Shown: positions 1-8,153 of the stretch, in pieces
Layout of the letters: the number at the start of each line of letters is the position of its first letter
Position numbering within the stretch: the first letter of the stretch is position 1
Made by a program: the position numbers and the translations under genes
Source of the DNA: an uncultured Porphyromonadaceae bacterium
GTDB lineage: Bacteria > Bacteroidota > Bacteroidia > Bacteroidales > Muribaculaceae
Assembly (NCBI GenBank): GCA_900546835.1
Contig: UREH01000096.1
Span: 1-9,019, forward strand
Direction of reading: 5' to 3'
Length of the DNA: 9,019 bases
Notes under the pieces: model-generated
Seen by the model: the letters and a program-made list of their open reading frames with translations, nothing else
The model's database searches: none
What the model was told of the DNA's origin: nothing

Positions 1-732
1 AACCCCAACCCCTCCACCGTGTTGTGTCTCTGCTGCAGAGGCAAGAAAGCTTCCGGAGCCGACTTCCTGAAGGCCCTGAGAGCTTCGGGCGGCGTGGCTT
101 TCGAGTCGGTAAAACTCAACGACCGCACCGTCGGCACCGTAGTAGCCGACTTCATCAAGGAGAAAGGACTGTCGATAGAACCAAAGGCTCTCAACATGCT
201 CTGCGAATTCGTCGGAACGGATCTTTCGCGCCTCTACAACGAAGTCGACAAGCTCACCGTATCGCTCGGCGCAGGAGCGGCCATAACCCCCGAGGCCGTG
301 GAGCGCAACATCGGCGTGTCGAAGGAATACAACTCCTTCGAACTTATCTCAGCCATTGCAACCCGCGACGTGGAGCGAACGCTGAAAATCTACTACAACT
401 TCCGCGGCAATCCTAAAGCGCACCCCGTGCAGATGATTGCTCCGCTTATTTTCAACCTCTTCGCCAACGTTCTCGGCGCCTACTACGCCTCCGACCGCTC
501 CGAGCGCGGCATTATGGCCGAACTCGGGTTCCGCTCCCCATGGCAACTCAAGGATGTAAAGGCGGCCATGCAGCACTACGGCCCATGGCAGACAATCGAA
601 ATCATAGACCTGATCCGCCGCTTCGACGGCGCCTCGAAGGGCAACGGCTCGCGCCAGGATCCATACGCCCTCTTCCTCGACCTCCTCATCCACATCCTTA
701 ACCCTCTCGGCCAGAAAGCCGTACAACTCTAA
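1..732 (+). CDS. holA: DNA polymerase III delta subunit, 5'-truncated
   Basis: Delta is the clamp-loader subunit that opens the sliding beta clamp on DNA during replication. The frame is open from base 1 (first residues NPNPSTV) to TAA at 730-732, giving 243 residues. Family members have roughly 340-375, so about 100-130 N-terminal residues lie off the contig, including the start of the AAA+-like domain. Recognisable delta features are a GRK/KK-type strand near the beginning, the segment FVGTDLSRLYNEVDKL (about residues 70-86), the NIGVSKEYNSFEL stretch that begins the helical collar domain, and LGFRSPWQLKD near the C-terminus. All are typical of Bacteroidetes HolA. A GTG at 19 is not the true start, because homology continues upstream of it. 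The next gene follows after 24 bases in the same direction, so the two may be co-transcribed. The identification comes from remembered family sequence, not a search. Confidence 0.9.
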   Translation, partial: NPNPSTVLCLCCRGKKASGADFLKALRASGGVAFESVKLNDRTVGTVVADFIKEKGLSIEPKALNMLCEFVGTDLSRLYNEVDKLTVSLGAGAAITPEAVERNIGVSKEYNSFELISAIATRDVERTLKIYYNFRGNPKAHPVQMIAPLIFNLFANVLGAYYASDRSERGIMAELGFRSPWQLKDVKAAMQHYGPWQTIEIIDLIRRFDGASKGNGSRQDPYALFLDLLIHILNPLGQKAVQL

Positions 733-756
733 TCCATTTTTCGATCTCAGATCCAT

Positions 757-2205
757 ATGACTCTGAAAACCGCCATCCGCAGAATAAAAATAACCGCGAT
801 GCTTGCTTTAGGCGTGACAATCGCACACAGCGCGGGGGCTCAGAGCCTCGAAGAAGCTCTGATGCTCGCCGAAGACGGCGACAACGCCGGTGCAATCGCC
901 ATGCTCCGCACCCTTGAGGCCGCCCAGCCTAAGAACGCCGACATTCCCTATCAGCTCGGCCAGCTGCTGAGTGCCTCGGGCAACGACACCGAAGCCGCCG
1001 AGGCGCTGGAGACTTCACGCCGTCTGGGCAACCGCGAGGCTACGCTCGCGCTCGCCGCGCTCGCCAACACCCGTCTGGAGACCGCACAGGCACGCGAGTT
1101 GCTTGAAGCCTACCGTTCATCGCTCAAAAAAGGAAAAAAGACCCTCGGACCCGACAATTCGGGCGACCTCGACGAACGCATCGACCGAACCGAAAACATG
1201 CTCGGACGCGTTGAAAACATCGAGATAATCGACTCGATGGTAGTCGACGCCGACACATTTTTCCGCCACTACCGCCTTTCGCCGGAAAGCGGCTCGCTAA
1301 ACGCGCCGGCCGACGTGCTCCCCGAGCGCTTTACCGCAGCCGACCCGACGGTGGTCTACGAGCCTGAAAGCCGCCGCGAAATGATATGGGCGGCTCCTGA
1401 CACCACCGGAACATTCCGGCTTTTCTCCTCGGCTGCACTAACCGACGGACAGTGGGAGCGGCCCGCCATGCTCGGCTCAGGAGGCGGTTCCGACGATTCG
1501 GTGGACCTGGGCGAAGGTGGCGACGCCAATTACCCCTTCCTCATGCCCGACGGAATCACCCTCTATTTTGCCAACGACGGCGAGAACTCGATCGGCGGTC
1601 TCGACATCTTCATATCGCGGCGAGGCGACAACGGATTCCTGCAGCCGCAGAACCTCGGCATGCCCTACAACTCCCCCTACGACGACTATATGCTCGCCAT
1701 CGACGAGCTCACCGGAGTGGGATGGTGGGCCACCGACCGCAACCGCATTCCCGGCAAAGTGACCATCTATGTATTCATACCGTCGGAACTGCGCCAGAAC
1801 ATCGACCCGGACGACCCCACTCTGACATCGCGCGCACGTATCGACGCAATCCGCGACTCATGGCGCCCGGATACCGACCGACGGGCAATCGTGGAGCGCA
1901 TCGTGGCTCTGAACAACGACCCCTCCACGCGCCCCGTGGAATTCACCATAGCAATCCCCGGGCGCGGCGTCTACACCAACTATGCCGACTTCCGCACACC
2001 CGCCGCACGCGAAGCCATGCATACCTATATGGACAGCCTTAACCGCTTCAACGAGGCCATGGCAAATCTTCAGAAGATGCGCGAGGCGTTCGCCAAGGGC
2101 GACACCCGTTTCGACGATCTCATTCTCCGCGCCGAAGAGCAGATTTCGGCCTCGCGCGCCGAGCTCCAGACGCTGCGCAACGATGTCATCACCCTCGAAC
2201 GCTGA
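757..2205 (+). CDS. secreted TPR and PD40 (WD40-like) beta-propeller protein
   Basis: The 482-residue product starts at ATG 757 and ends in TGA. Residues 1-28 form a signal peptide (basic MTLKTAIRRIKI, hydrophobic core, AGA before Q29), so it acts in the periplasm or at the cell surface. Residues about 31-115 are alanine-rich paired helices typical of tetratricopeptide-like repeats. Residues about 190-330 contain propeller-type strands; the clearest PD40 motif is NYPFLMPDGITLYFAND followed by GGLDIFISRR (about 256-290). The last 65 or so residues are charged helix, probably coiled coil (ending AELQTLRNDVITLER). Bacteroidetes proteins combining TPR and PD40 often occur with envelope or OmpA-like systems, but no OmpA domain is present here and the function is unknown. 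It lies 24 bases after holA and probably shares its transcript. No obvious Shine-Dalgarno is seen, as is normal in this phylum. Confidence 0.8.
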   Translation: MTLKTAIRRIKITAMLALGVTIAHSAGAQSLEEALMLAEDGDNAGAIAMLRTLEAAQPKNADIPYQLGQLLSASGNDTEAAEALETSRRLGNREATLALAALANTRLETAQARELLEAYRSSLKKGKKTLGPDNSGDLDERIDRTENMLGRVENIEIIDSMVVDADTFFRHYRLSPESGSLNAPADVLPERFTAADPTVVYEPESRREMIWAAPDTTGTFRLFSSAALTDGQWERPAMLGSGGGSDDSVDLGEGGDANYPFLMPDGITLYFANDGENSIGGLDIFISRRGDNGFLQPQNLGMPYNSPYDDYMLAIDELTGVGWWATDRNRIPGKVTIYVFIPSELRQNIDPDDPTLTSRARIDAIRDSWRPDTDRRAIVERIVALNNDPSTRPVEFTIAIPGRGVYTNYADFRTPAAREAMHTYMDSLNRFNEAMANLQKMREAFAKGDTRFDDLILRAEEQISASRAELQTLRNDVITLER

Positions 2206-2372
2206 CCACCCCCCGGCTCCGTCGCGCCGGCTTCCGACATCATCACTCTGACCTCCGACCTAAAATCATGATTTCGTTTCCTGCATCTCTCGCCCTGCTG
2301 ACAGGGGGATATTTCGTATACGGACCGGCCTGAGCCTGACGCAAAAAAATTCAACTGCGATTTTCAATCTAT
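2206..2372. other. intergenic gap, no gene seen
   Basis: This is 167 bases between two plus-strand genes. A small perfect inverted repeat, CCCTG-CTGA-CAGGG, lies at 2293-2306 but has no T-run after it, so it is at best a weak terminator. I found no clear Bacteroidetes promoter (TTTG with TAnnTTTG) and no convincing small ORF. The A-rich stretch (seven As) around 2342-2348, about 25 bases before the next ATG, may be part of an AT-rich leader. Confidence 0.5.
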
Positions 2373-3206
2373 ATGGATTTCATCCGCGAACTCAACGACA
2401 GCACTCTCTACACATTTCATTCACATACCGAATTCTGCGACGGACGCGCCCAGATGGAGGCGTTCGCCCGCCGGGCGGTAGCCGACGGCTTCACCCACTA
2501 CGGATTCACTCCCCACTGCCCCCTTCCCATCGAGTCGCCATGCAACATGAGGCAAGCCGACGTGCCACGCTACTTCGACGAGGTGGAGCGCATACGCCGC
2601 GACCACGGCGACCGGTGCCGCTTCTACGCCGGGATGGAGATTGACTACCTCGAAGGCGTATGGGGGCCTGCCAACCCGTATTTCGCCACGTTGTCGCTCG
2701 ACTACGCCCTCGGCTCCGTGCACTTTATCCGTGCCCAGAGAGGGGAATGGGTCGACATCGACGGCCGTTTCGAGGCCTTCCGCCGCAAGATGGAAGAACA
2801 TTTCCACAACGACATCCGCTACGTGGTCGAAACATTCTACGCCACCTCCCACCGCATGCTCGACGAGGGACATTTCGACATCCTCGGACATTACGACAAG
2901 ATTGGACTAAATGCCTCGCTTTACCGTCCCGGTATCGAGGAGGAGCAGTGGTACCGCACGCTTGCCGACGGTCTTACCGACCACGTAATCGCCCTCGCCG
3001 GACGTACCGCCCCGACATCGGAGCGCCCTCTGACGGTTGAAATCAACACCAAGGCGTATGCCGAACACTCCGGACGCCTTTTCCCTGCCCGACGCCACGT
3101 GGCGGCACTCCACGAAGCCGGCGTGCCGATAATCGTCAATTCCGACGCCCACGTCCCGGCGCTGATCAACGCGTCGCGCGAAATCGTCCTCAACTTACTA
3201 AAATAA
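2373..3206 (+). CDS. PHP-family histidinol-phosphatase (HisK type)
   Basis: This 277-residue enzyme of the polymerase and histidinol phosphatase (PHP) superfamily is predicted to hydrolyse L-histidinol phosphate to histidinol, the penultimate stage of histidine synthesis, in the cytoplasm. The metal-binding set is complete: H16 and H18 in FHSHTEFCDG, H48 in GFTPHCP, E89 in AGMEIDYLEG, H117 in GSVHFI, H173 in DILGHYDKIG, and D258 and H260 in NSDAHVP. A family-typical EINTKA segment lies near residue 223. Length is normal for HisK/HisJ-type proteins. Start ATG 2373 places the HxH motif at the usual distance from the N-terminus. No his genes are adjacent. Many Bacteroidetes encode histidinol-phosphatase activity in bifunctional HisB, so this enzyme could be redundant or act on another phosphate ester. 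The fold and active site are sure; the substrate is less so. Confidence 0.88.
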   Translation: MDFIRELNDSTLYTFHSHTEFCDGRAQMEAFARRAVADGFTHYGFTPHCPLPIESPCNMRQADVPRYFDEVERIRRDHGDRCRFYAGMEIDYLEGVWGPANPYFATLSLDYALGSVHFIRAQRGEWVDIDGRFEAFRRKMEEHFHNDIRYVVETFYATSHRMLDEGHFDILGHYDKIGLNASLYRPGIEEEQWYRTLADGLTDHVIALAGRTAPTSERPLTVEINTKAYAEHSGRLFPARRHVAALHEAGVPIIVNSDAHVPALINASREIVLNLLK

Positions 3207-3213
3207 TGGCAAT

Positions 3214-3245
3214 TTTATAAGTGGTAGAAGTCTTATAAATTCTAC
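3214..3245. repeat. two overlapping AT-rich inverted repeats
   Basis: TTTATAAG at 3214-3221 pairs with CTTATAAA at 3232-3239 (8 bp, 10-base loop). GTAGAA at 3224-3229 pairs with TTCTAC at 3240-3245. The two pairings interlock, so they are mutually exclusive or could form a pseudoknot. They start 8 bases after the phosphatase stop codon and may contribute to 3'-end formation. The stems are too AT-rich to be confident. Confidence 0.35.
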
Positions 3246-3262
3246 AATGCCGGAAAAACAAT

Positions 3263-3299
3263 GCATCCCCCTGCGGCCGGAAATGCCACAGGGGGATGC
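3263..3299. terminator. strong hairpin, probable bidirectional terminator
   Basis: GCATCCCCCTG at 3263-3273 and CAGGGGGATGC at 3289-3299 form a perfect 11-bp stem with a 15-base loop, in the gap between two convergent genes. Read on the minus strand, the stem is followed by ATTGTTTTTCC, a fair U-rich tail, so it best fits as the terminator of the minus-strand gene that ends at 3353. On the plus strand it is followed by CGTTATAATGG, a poorer tail. Confidence 0.75.
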
Positions 3300-3352
3300 C
3301 GTTATAATGGGGGGGGAAGAATTATCTCTTTACAACAATAATGGGGGATGAC

Positions 3353-5773
3353 TTATTTCTTAACAACCTTGACGGAGTGGAGGCCGGGTGCAGAGACGAT
3401 ATAGAGACCCGGAGCCCAGGAGGTTGCGACGATTGTGGTTGCACCGTCGACGAGGGTTGCGCCGGCTATCTGTCGGCCTTCGGCGTCGTAGACCTTCACG
3501 AGGTCGGCATCGCCGCTGACAGTGAAGGAGTCGGTGAAAACAGCAGGCGAACATTTCAGGGACTCGGAGGCGCCGGAAGCAACAACTGCAATGGCGCTGT
3601 TGGCATTCTGGGTCACAGTCCAGGTCATCTTTGAAGCGCCGTCGGTGAAGTGTATGTGGCCTGTGCGCTCGGTTTCACCTCCGGGGAGAGCATCGAAGTC
3701 TATGAGGACGTTCTGGACCGTCATGTCTGTTTCGGTGCGGCTGACGTGGAGCCAGTCGGCATCGACCGTCGGCTCCTCAAGACCGCCATAGTAGCAGTAG
3801 AGCTGCTTGCGTACCGATCCTGCGGCCGGTCCGACGGTGATTTCACGCGAGTCGGCAATCGGATTGGTTGTAAGGACGGAGTGAGCCACGTAGGGGCAGA
3901 TCATAAACGAGGTATGATTCTTTCCGGCGGGGAAATATTCGCTGATTTCCTGCCATTTGCCGTCTTTTTGCCAGAGGGATGTACCACCTTCGCCGCGGAA
4001 CTTGGCCGTGGCGAACGAGACGTAGGTGCGTCCTACGGAATTCTCGCCGTCGGTTGTTGCCTCGCGGAAGGCGGGGATGCCCTCTACAGCAACGATAAAC
4101 GGCTCATTGATTACCAGATTTTTTGAGAACTTGAACTGCGTGGGCACCAGACCGGTAGCGGAGGGCTTGTCGAGCTCGAAAACGCTCCAGCTTTCTGTAG
4201 TGTCGAGTTTCCGGTCGGGGAGACCGTCGGGGCCAACGGAATAGATGCTTACCGAAACGGGGGCGATCTGGTCGATAAGTTCGCCGGCCTCAGCATCAAC
4301 GAAGTAGACGTTTACGCCGGGGATGAATACCGGAGCCGAGGGCGCGGAAAAGCGCTCGGCATAGGCCGTAATCTTGTAGCGTGCAGGAGCTGAACCGGGG
4401 AAGATACCTTCACCGTCCCACACATCGGCAACGCAGATCTCGTCGTCGGCACGCAGATTTGAGGCTTCGCCTTCAAACTCAACGGATACATCGCCGATTG
4501 CATTTGAATCGCCGTGACGGTTTCCGACCACGAGGCCCACGGGCCAGTCGTGGCGGTAATAGTAGACCACGGTGGCCTCCTTACCCTCCACCTCCTCGAT
4601 TTGATTGCTTTCCTCGCTTGTACCGCCGAACATCCAGTGAGTCTCGGTTGGGAAACCCTTTGAGGCGTCGCGGAAAGTGACAGGCACAGCCGGAGCGACC
4701 ATGAACTTGCCCGTGGCCGAGTAGCGGAATTCGGCGGGAGCGCCGATAACGGCCACAGGTGCCGACCCGGTCACACCGACGAATGCCGTGCGCGTCACCG
4801 TCGACGACAGTCCCTCGGCGTCGGTCACGGTAAGCGTTACGTCATACTGCCCGTCGTCGGTATAGTATACGCGGGGCATCTTCTCGGTGGATTCCGAGGG
4901 ATTTGCGCCGGGGAAGTTCCAGTGGCGTGAAACCACCTCCCCCTCGGTAATGTCGATGAACTCGACGACGTCGCCCGTCTCCACCTCGATATGGTCGATG
5001 CTTTTCTTGCCGTTGATTTTGATGCCGTCGATGGCGAAATCGCCCATGTAGCCGCCCGTACCGAAAGAATCGTCGGTGCCGGGACCATAGGTGAAGCGGA
5101 GTTTCACCGTCTGCCCGGCATATGCGTCGAGCGATACGGCAACCTCGTGCCAGCACCACGTCTTGGTCTTGTCGCCGGGATTGCCGCTGTTCCAGATGTC
5201 GGTGGAAGTGGCGAAATCGTCGGCGGAGATGCTGATTATGAGGCGGCAATAGTTGTCGTAGTTGAGCGCATAACCGACCCAAGCTTCAAGCGAGCCATTG
5301 TCGGGCACGGTGAAGGCAGGCGAAGTAGCCGCGGAAATCTCGCGGCGGTACGTCTGATAGGGGCCATCAACATAAAGCGACTTCACATCGTCGGGGTCGA
5401 TTGTGGAGAAACTCTTGTCGCCTGAAGCGGCAATCTGCTTTGTGGTCCACGTGACGTAGGAGGTCGGATCTATTGTCCACCCTTGGGAGCCGTTATCGAA
5501 ATTCTCGCTCCAGGCGGTAACATTTCCCTCGGCCTGACCGGAAACGGAGAAATCCGCCTTGAGAGCCGAGCCCTCGGCGGGGGCAGTAAACGGAGCGTAA
5601 TGGCTTGTTGAGAAAGATTTAGCTACAAGCGGCTGAGCGGCCAAGCGCGCTGAAGCCATCGACGGCCGCGGCATCGCCTTGCGGAGGGGCACATCGGCAG
5701 CCACGGCCACGGCGCCGAGACCTGCCAGAATAAGTGCGGAGGCGATCAGCGTGGATTTCAGATTGTTGTTCAT
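3353..5773 (-). CDS. secreted PKD and BACON-like protein with T9SS-type sorting domain
   Basis: This is an 806-residue modular extracellular protein. I place the start at ATG 5773 because MNNNLKSTLIASALILAGLG begins a clean signal peptide (cleavage near residue 26). In-frame upstream starts at 5824 (ATG) and 5833 (TTG) only add a non-signal extension that lies in a hairpin. Domains by eye are: jelly-roll of the choice-of-anchor or MAM-like kind, about 85-254 (WSENFDNGSQGW to FAIDGIKI); PKD-like 1, about 258-335 (HWNFPGANP, YDVTLTVTDAEG); a weaker PKD-like 2, about 338-435 (THWMFGGTS); an unassigned beta-rich region, about 436-635; BACON-like, about 638-724 (DADWLHVSR, MTWTVTQNAN); and a T9SS type A-like sorting domain, about 735-806 (VKVYDAEGRQIA, APGLYIVSA, basic end VKVVKK). 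It is probably exported and surface-anchored or released. Its ligand is unknown and no catalytic motif was recognised. A hairpin separates it from the upstream gene in the same orientation. Confidence 0.82.
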   Translation of the reverse strand: MNNNLKSTLIASALILAGLGAVAVAADVPLRKAMPRPSMASARLAAQPLVAKSFSTSHYAPFTAPAEGSALKADFSVSGQAEGNVTAWSENFDNGSQGWTIDPTSYVTWTTKQIAASGDKSFSTIDPDDVKSLYVDGPYQTYRREISAATSPAFTVPDNGSLEAWVGYALNYDNYCRLIISISADDFATSTDIWNSGNPGDKTKTWCWHEVAVSLDAYAGQTVKLRFTYGPGTDDSFGTGGYMGDFAIDGIKINGKKSIDHIEVETGDVVEFIDITEGEVVSRHWNFPGANPSESTEKMPRVYYTDDGQYDVTLTVTDAEGLSSTVTRTAFVGVTGSAPVAVIGAPAEFRYSATGKFMVAPAVPVTFRDASKGFPTETHWMFGGTSEESNQIEEVEGKEATVVYYYRHDWPVGLVVGNRHGDSNAIGDVSVEFEGEASNLRADDEICVADVWDGEGIFPGSAPARYKITAYAERFSAPSAPVFIPGVNVYFVDAEAGELIDQIAPVSVSIYSVGPDGLPDRKLDTTESWSVFELDKPSATGLVPTQFKFSKNLVINEPFIVAVEGIPAFREATTDGENSVGRTYVSFATAKFRGEGGTSLWQKDGKWQEISEYFPAGKNHTSFMICPYVAHSVLTTNPIADSREITVGPAAGSVRKQLYCYYGGLEEPTVDADWLHVSRTETDMTVQNVLIDFDALPGGETERTGHIHFTDGASKMTWTVTQNANSAIAVVASGASESLKCSPAVFTDSFTVSGDADLVKVYDAEGRQIAGATLVDGATTIVATSWAPGLYIVSAPGLHSVKVVKK

Positions 5774-5792
5774 GCTATATACTTTTTGTTGA

Positions 5793-5824
5793 ATGAAGCC
5801 GAGGGCAATAGCCTTCGGCTTCAT
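5793..5824 (-). terminator. hairpin between the two surface-protein genes
   Basis: A 14-base inverted repeat (arms 5793-5806 and 5811-5824, loop 5807-5810) pairs at 13 of 14 positions on the minus strand, with one A-C mismatch (G-U on the plus strand). It begins 13 bases past the TAA of the upstream gene, which fits a terminator. It is followed by A-rich rather than U-rich sequence, so termination may be partial. It also falls in the leader of the downstream gene, and an in-frame ATG sits in its first arm, so attenuation is possible. Confidence 0.6.
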
Positions 5825-5837
5825 ATATTTCAATTAA

Positions 5838-8153
5838 TTACTTGGCGAACTTAAGCGTAAGATTCTCGCCGGAGGCTGTGGCGACCGCCACATAGAGGCC
5901 AGAAGCGAGAGCGGAAGTGTCGACATGACCGTCGACGGCCTCAGCACGGAAAACGAGCACACCAGCTGCATTGTAGACACTCACCTCTGCCCCCTCGGGA
6001 GCCTGGATGAAGTCAAACGAGCGGCTATACATCAGCATCCCGTCGCCCTCTGCGACAATATCCTCCACTCCGGTAAGGATGGTGGTAGCCTCAAGCGAAG
6101 CACTGTTGATTTTTGCTGTCCAGTTATTCTTAGGAAGACGGATACCAACATGATAGGTTCCGGGATGGGTCACAGTGAAAGACTGCTCGGCATTCTGGCC
6201 CCAAGAAGAGTCGAAGGTTACGGTATGTACAAGTCGATGATGGTCGGCATTGTTATAATCTGTTGATTTGCTGATATACAGCTCAACCGTTTCCGGGTTA
6301 CGGGAATTATAGGAACTACCGTTGACTTTCACCTTCAACTCGCTATGAACAAGATTTAGCGGAGGCGTAAAAGCCCAGGAATTGTCAGCAATGAAATTAC
6401 CGGTAAGAGCGCCATCCTTCAATACCCACGTCTTGGCAGGATTATCGCCGGTAAGAGTCCAGAGAGAAGCATTGTCCTCATTAAAGCTATCAACTTTATA
6501 AGGCAATTCGAGGGGGTTACCAAATTTGAGCGGAGCAGCCTCGGTAATGTCGCTCTCTTCAGAACCATTTACAACCTTAACACCATAAACGTAGTTGCCG
6601 AATTGAAGATTTTCACTATCGATAAAAGGGGACGTTGTAAGGCCGGTTGCAATATCGGAGCCACTACGGGTTATGGTAAAAGTAAGAGCATTTGCATCTA
6701 CATATCCTCCATTCAACCCCAGGACGTTTGCCTCGAATGCAACAACACGACCTTCGTCAGTAAGTGTCGCAGTTACAGAAGAGGGAGCTACGGGGGTGTC
6801 GGGACCCACCCAACCGGATTCGACCGAAGCGGAAGGTCCGGCATTCGCACCAAGATATGGAATAACTTTGTATATGTATTTTCCGGGACTTTCAATGGTG
6901 TTGTCTATATAAGCACTTGATTCGCCAGGTGTCAATCCTTCGGTTAGCGTAGCAATCACATCGTTGCCGCGGAGGACTTCAATCTTAGAGATTTCCGAAA
7001 GGTCTGTTCCTGCGTTTGTCTTAGCCGGGTTAATCCAGCTTATGGTAGCTTCCATTGCGCCTTTTTCAGCGACAGCGGCTGTAAGGTCGGTAACCGCAAG
7101 CGGAGAACATTCTATTTCTATCAGATTTAAATCGTCTACATACACAGTGCGGTAGTCGCTTCCGGCATTTACACACCTGAAGGCCAAATAATATATACCG
7201 TCGTCAGTTACACTAAAGGATACCTTTTCGGCCGAGCCATACGTAGAGGAAGCTGTTACCTTATGCAATTCGGTCTGAAGGCCTGCCACCGTCGGCTCTT
7301 TACCCAAATAAAGACTAACATCTTTCGTGGGGGTATAATATGAAAGAGAGGGGGTGAAACTGAATTCATAAGCCACTCCGGCTTTAAGTCTAACAGGGGG
7401 AGTAGCGGCCCAAGCATCAGCCGGGCCTCCATATAGACCTAATTTACTGCTGGTGACCGACCAATCCTTTGTCGTTTCACTGCTATGGAGTAAGGTCCAG
7501 AAATTCAGCGTAGCTGACGACGAGAAATTTTCTGTATAAGGAACTTCCAGGACACCATTAACTGTTACTTCATTTGAATTTGTTCCGGAGCTGCCATAGG
7601 TTCCACCGTTGTATGAGGCGCATATGGTATAAGTATATACATCCAAAGGATTAACTTCGTCGGTAAGTGTTGTTTCGGTGATACCCTCGGCAACGGTAAC
7701 AGAGGTTGTCTTAATTTTTCCTGCACGAGTAATACGATACTTAATCTTTGTCTGATCAATCCAACCTCCGTTTGCACCCTTAGGAGCTTCCCACGACAAA
7801 CTGATTCTGGTATCACTGCCTTCTTCAAGAGCAGCATTTAGAGATAGTACAGTCCCGACCCTTTCATCCATTCCGATCCAATCAGACTGGACCTTTGTGG
7901 GAGATGCCGGCGAATCGCCATTTTCATCGAAAGGTACAACAGCATAATAGTACTTACCGGCCTCTGGTACTGTAGTATCCTCCCAACTGCATACCTCCCC
8001 GGGAGTTCCACCTGTATACGTAGCTACAAGTGTCGATGAATTTAAAGAAAAATACGAACTTGTGCCACGATAGATTTTTGCACCGGAAATAGAGGTAAGT
8101 TCGGCGTCGTTATCTAATTTAGTCGGCATAGTCCAACTTACAGTAGCTTTCAA
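5838..8153 (-). CDS. surviving downstream frame of the interrupted FN3/jelly-roll protein
   Basis: This is the uninterrupted part of the gene, 771 residues if begun at TTG 8153, the first possible start after the TAG. It carries both FN3 pairs, jelly-rolls 2 and 3 and the sorting domain. As a separate gene it would lack a signal peptide and begin partway into an FN3 domain (KATVSWTMP), so it is unlikely to be made and exported on its own. The TTG is probably an ordinary leucine codon: homology continues upstream of it, HPLAATDVTAKAAPEGEL aligning with SPLAVTDLTAAVAEKGAM of the later FN3. Confidence 0.5.
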   Translation of the reverse strand: MKATVSWTMPTKLDNDAELTSISGAKIYRGTSSYFSLNSSTLVATYTGGTPGEVCSWEDTTVPEAGKYYYAVVPFDENGDSPASPTKVQSDWIGMDERVGTVLSLNAALEEGSDTRISLSWEAPKGANGGWIDQTKIKYRITRAGKIKTTSVTVAEGITETTLTDEVNPLDVYTYTICASYNGGTYGSSGTNSNEVTVNGVLEVPYTENFSSSATLNFWTLLHSSETTKDWSVTSSKLGLYGGPADAWAATPPVRLKAGVAYEFSFTPSLSYYTPTKDVSLYLGKEPTVAGLQTELHKVTASSTYGSAEKVSFSVTDDGIYYLAFRCVNAGSDYRTVYVDDLNLIEIECSPLAVTDLTAAVAEKGAMEATISWINPAKTNAGTDLSEISKIEVLRGNDVIATLTEGLTPGESSAYIDNTIESPGKYIYKVIPYLGANAGPSASVESGWVGPDTPVAPSSVTATLTDEGRVVAFEANVLGLNGGYVDANALTFTITRSGSDIATGLTTSPFIDSENLQFGNYVYGVKVVNGSEESDITEAAPLKFGNPLELPYKVDSFNEDNASLWTLTGDNPAKTWVLKDGALTGNFIADNSWAFTPPLNLVHSELKVKVNGSSYNSRNPETVELYISKSTDYNNADHHRLVHTVTFDSSWGQNAEQSFTVTHPGTYHVGIRLPKNNWTAKINSASLEATTILTGVEDIVAEGDGMLMYSRSFDFIQAPEGAEVSVYNAAGVLVFRAEAVDGHVDTSALASGLYVAVATASGENLTLKFAK

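Noticed and set aside
3309..3316. G8 run as a phase-variation tract
   Set aside because: It lies outside any coding sequence, past the stop codon of the minus-strand gene and away from any promoter I can see.
3341..3634. Plus-strand 97-residue frame in the convergent gap
   Set aside because: Nearly all of it lies opposite the sorting domain of the minus-strand protein, and its sequence resembles no known family.
5774..5833. Longer N-terminus for the PKD/BACON protein (starts at 5824 or 5833)
   Set aside because: The extension falls in a hairpin and would put 17-20 non-signal residues before a clean signal peptide; ATG 5773 fits better.
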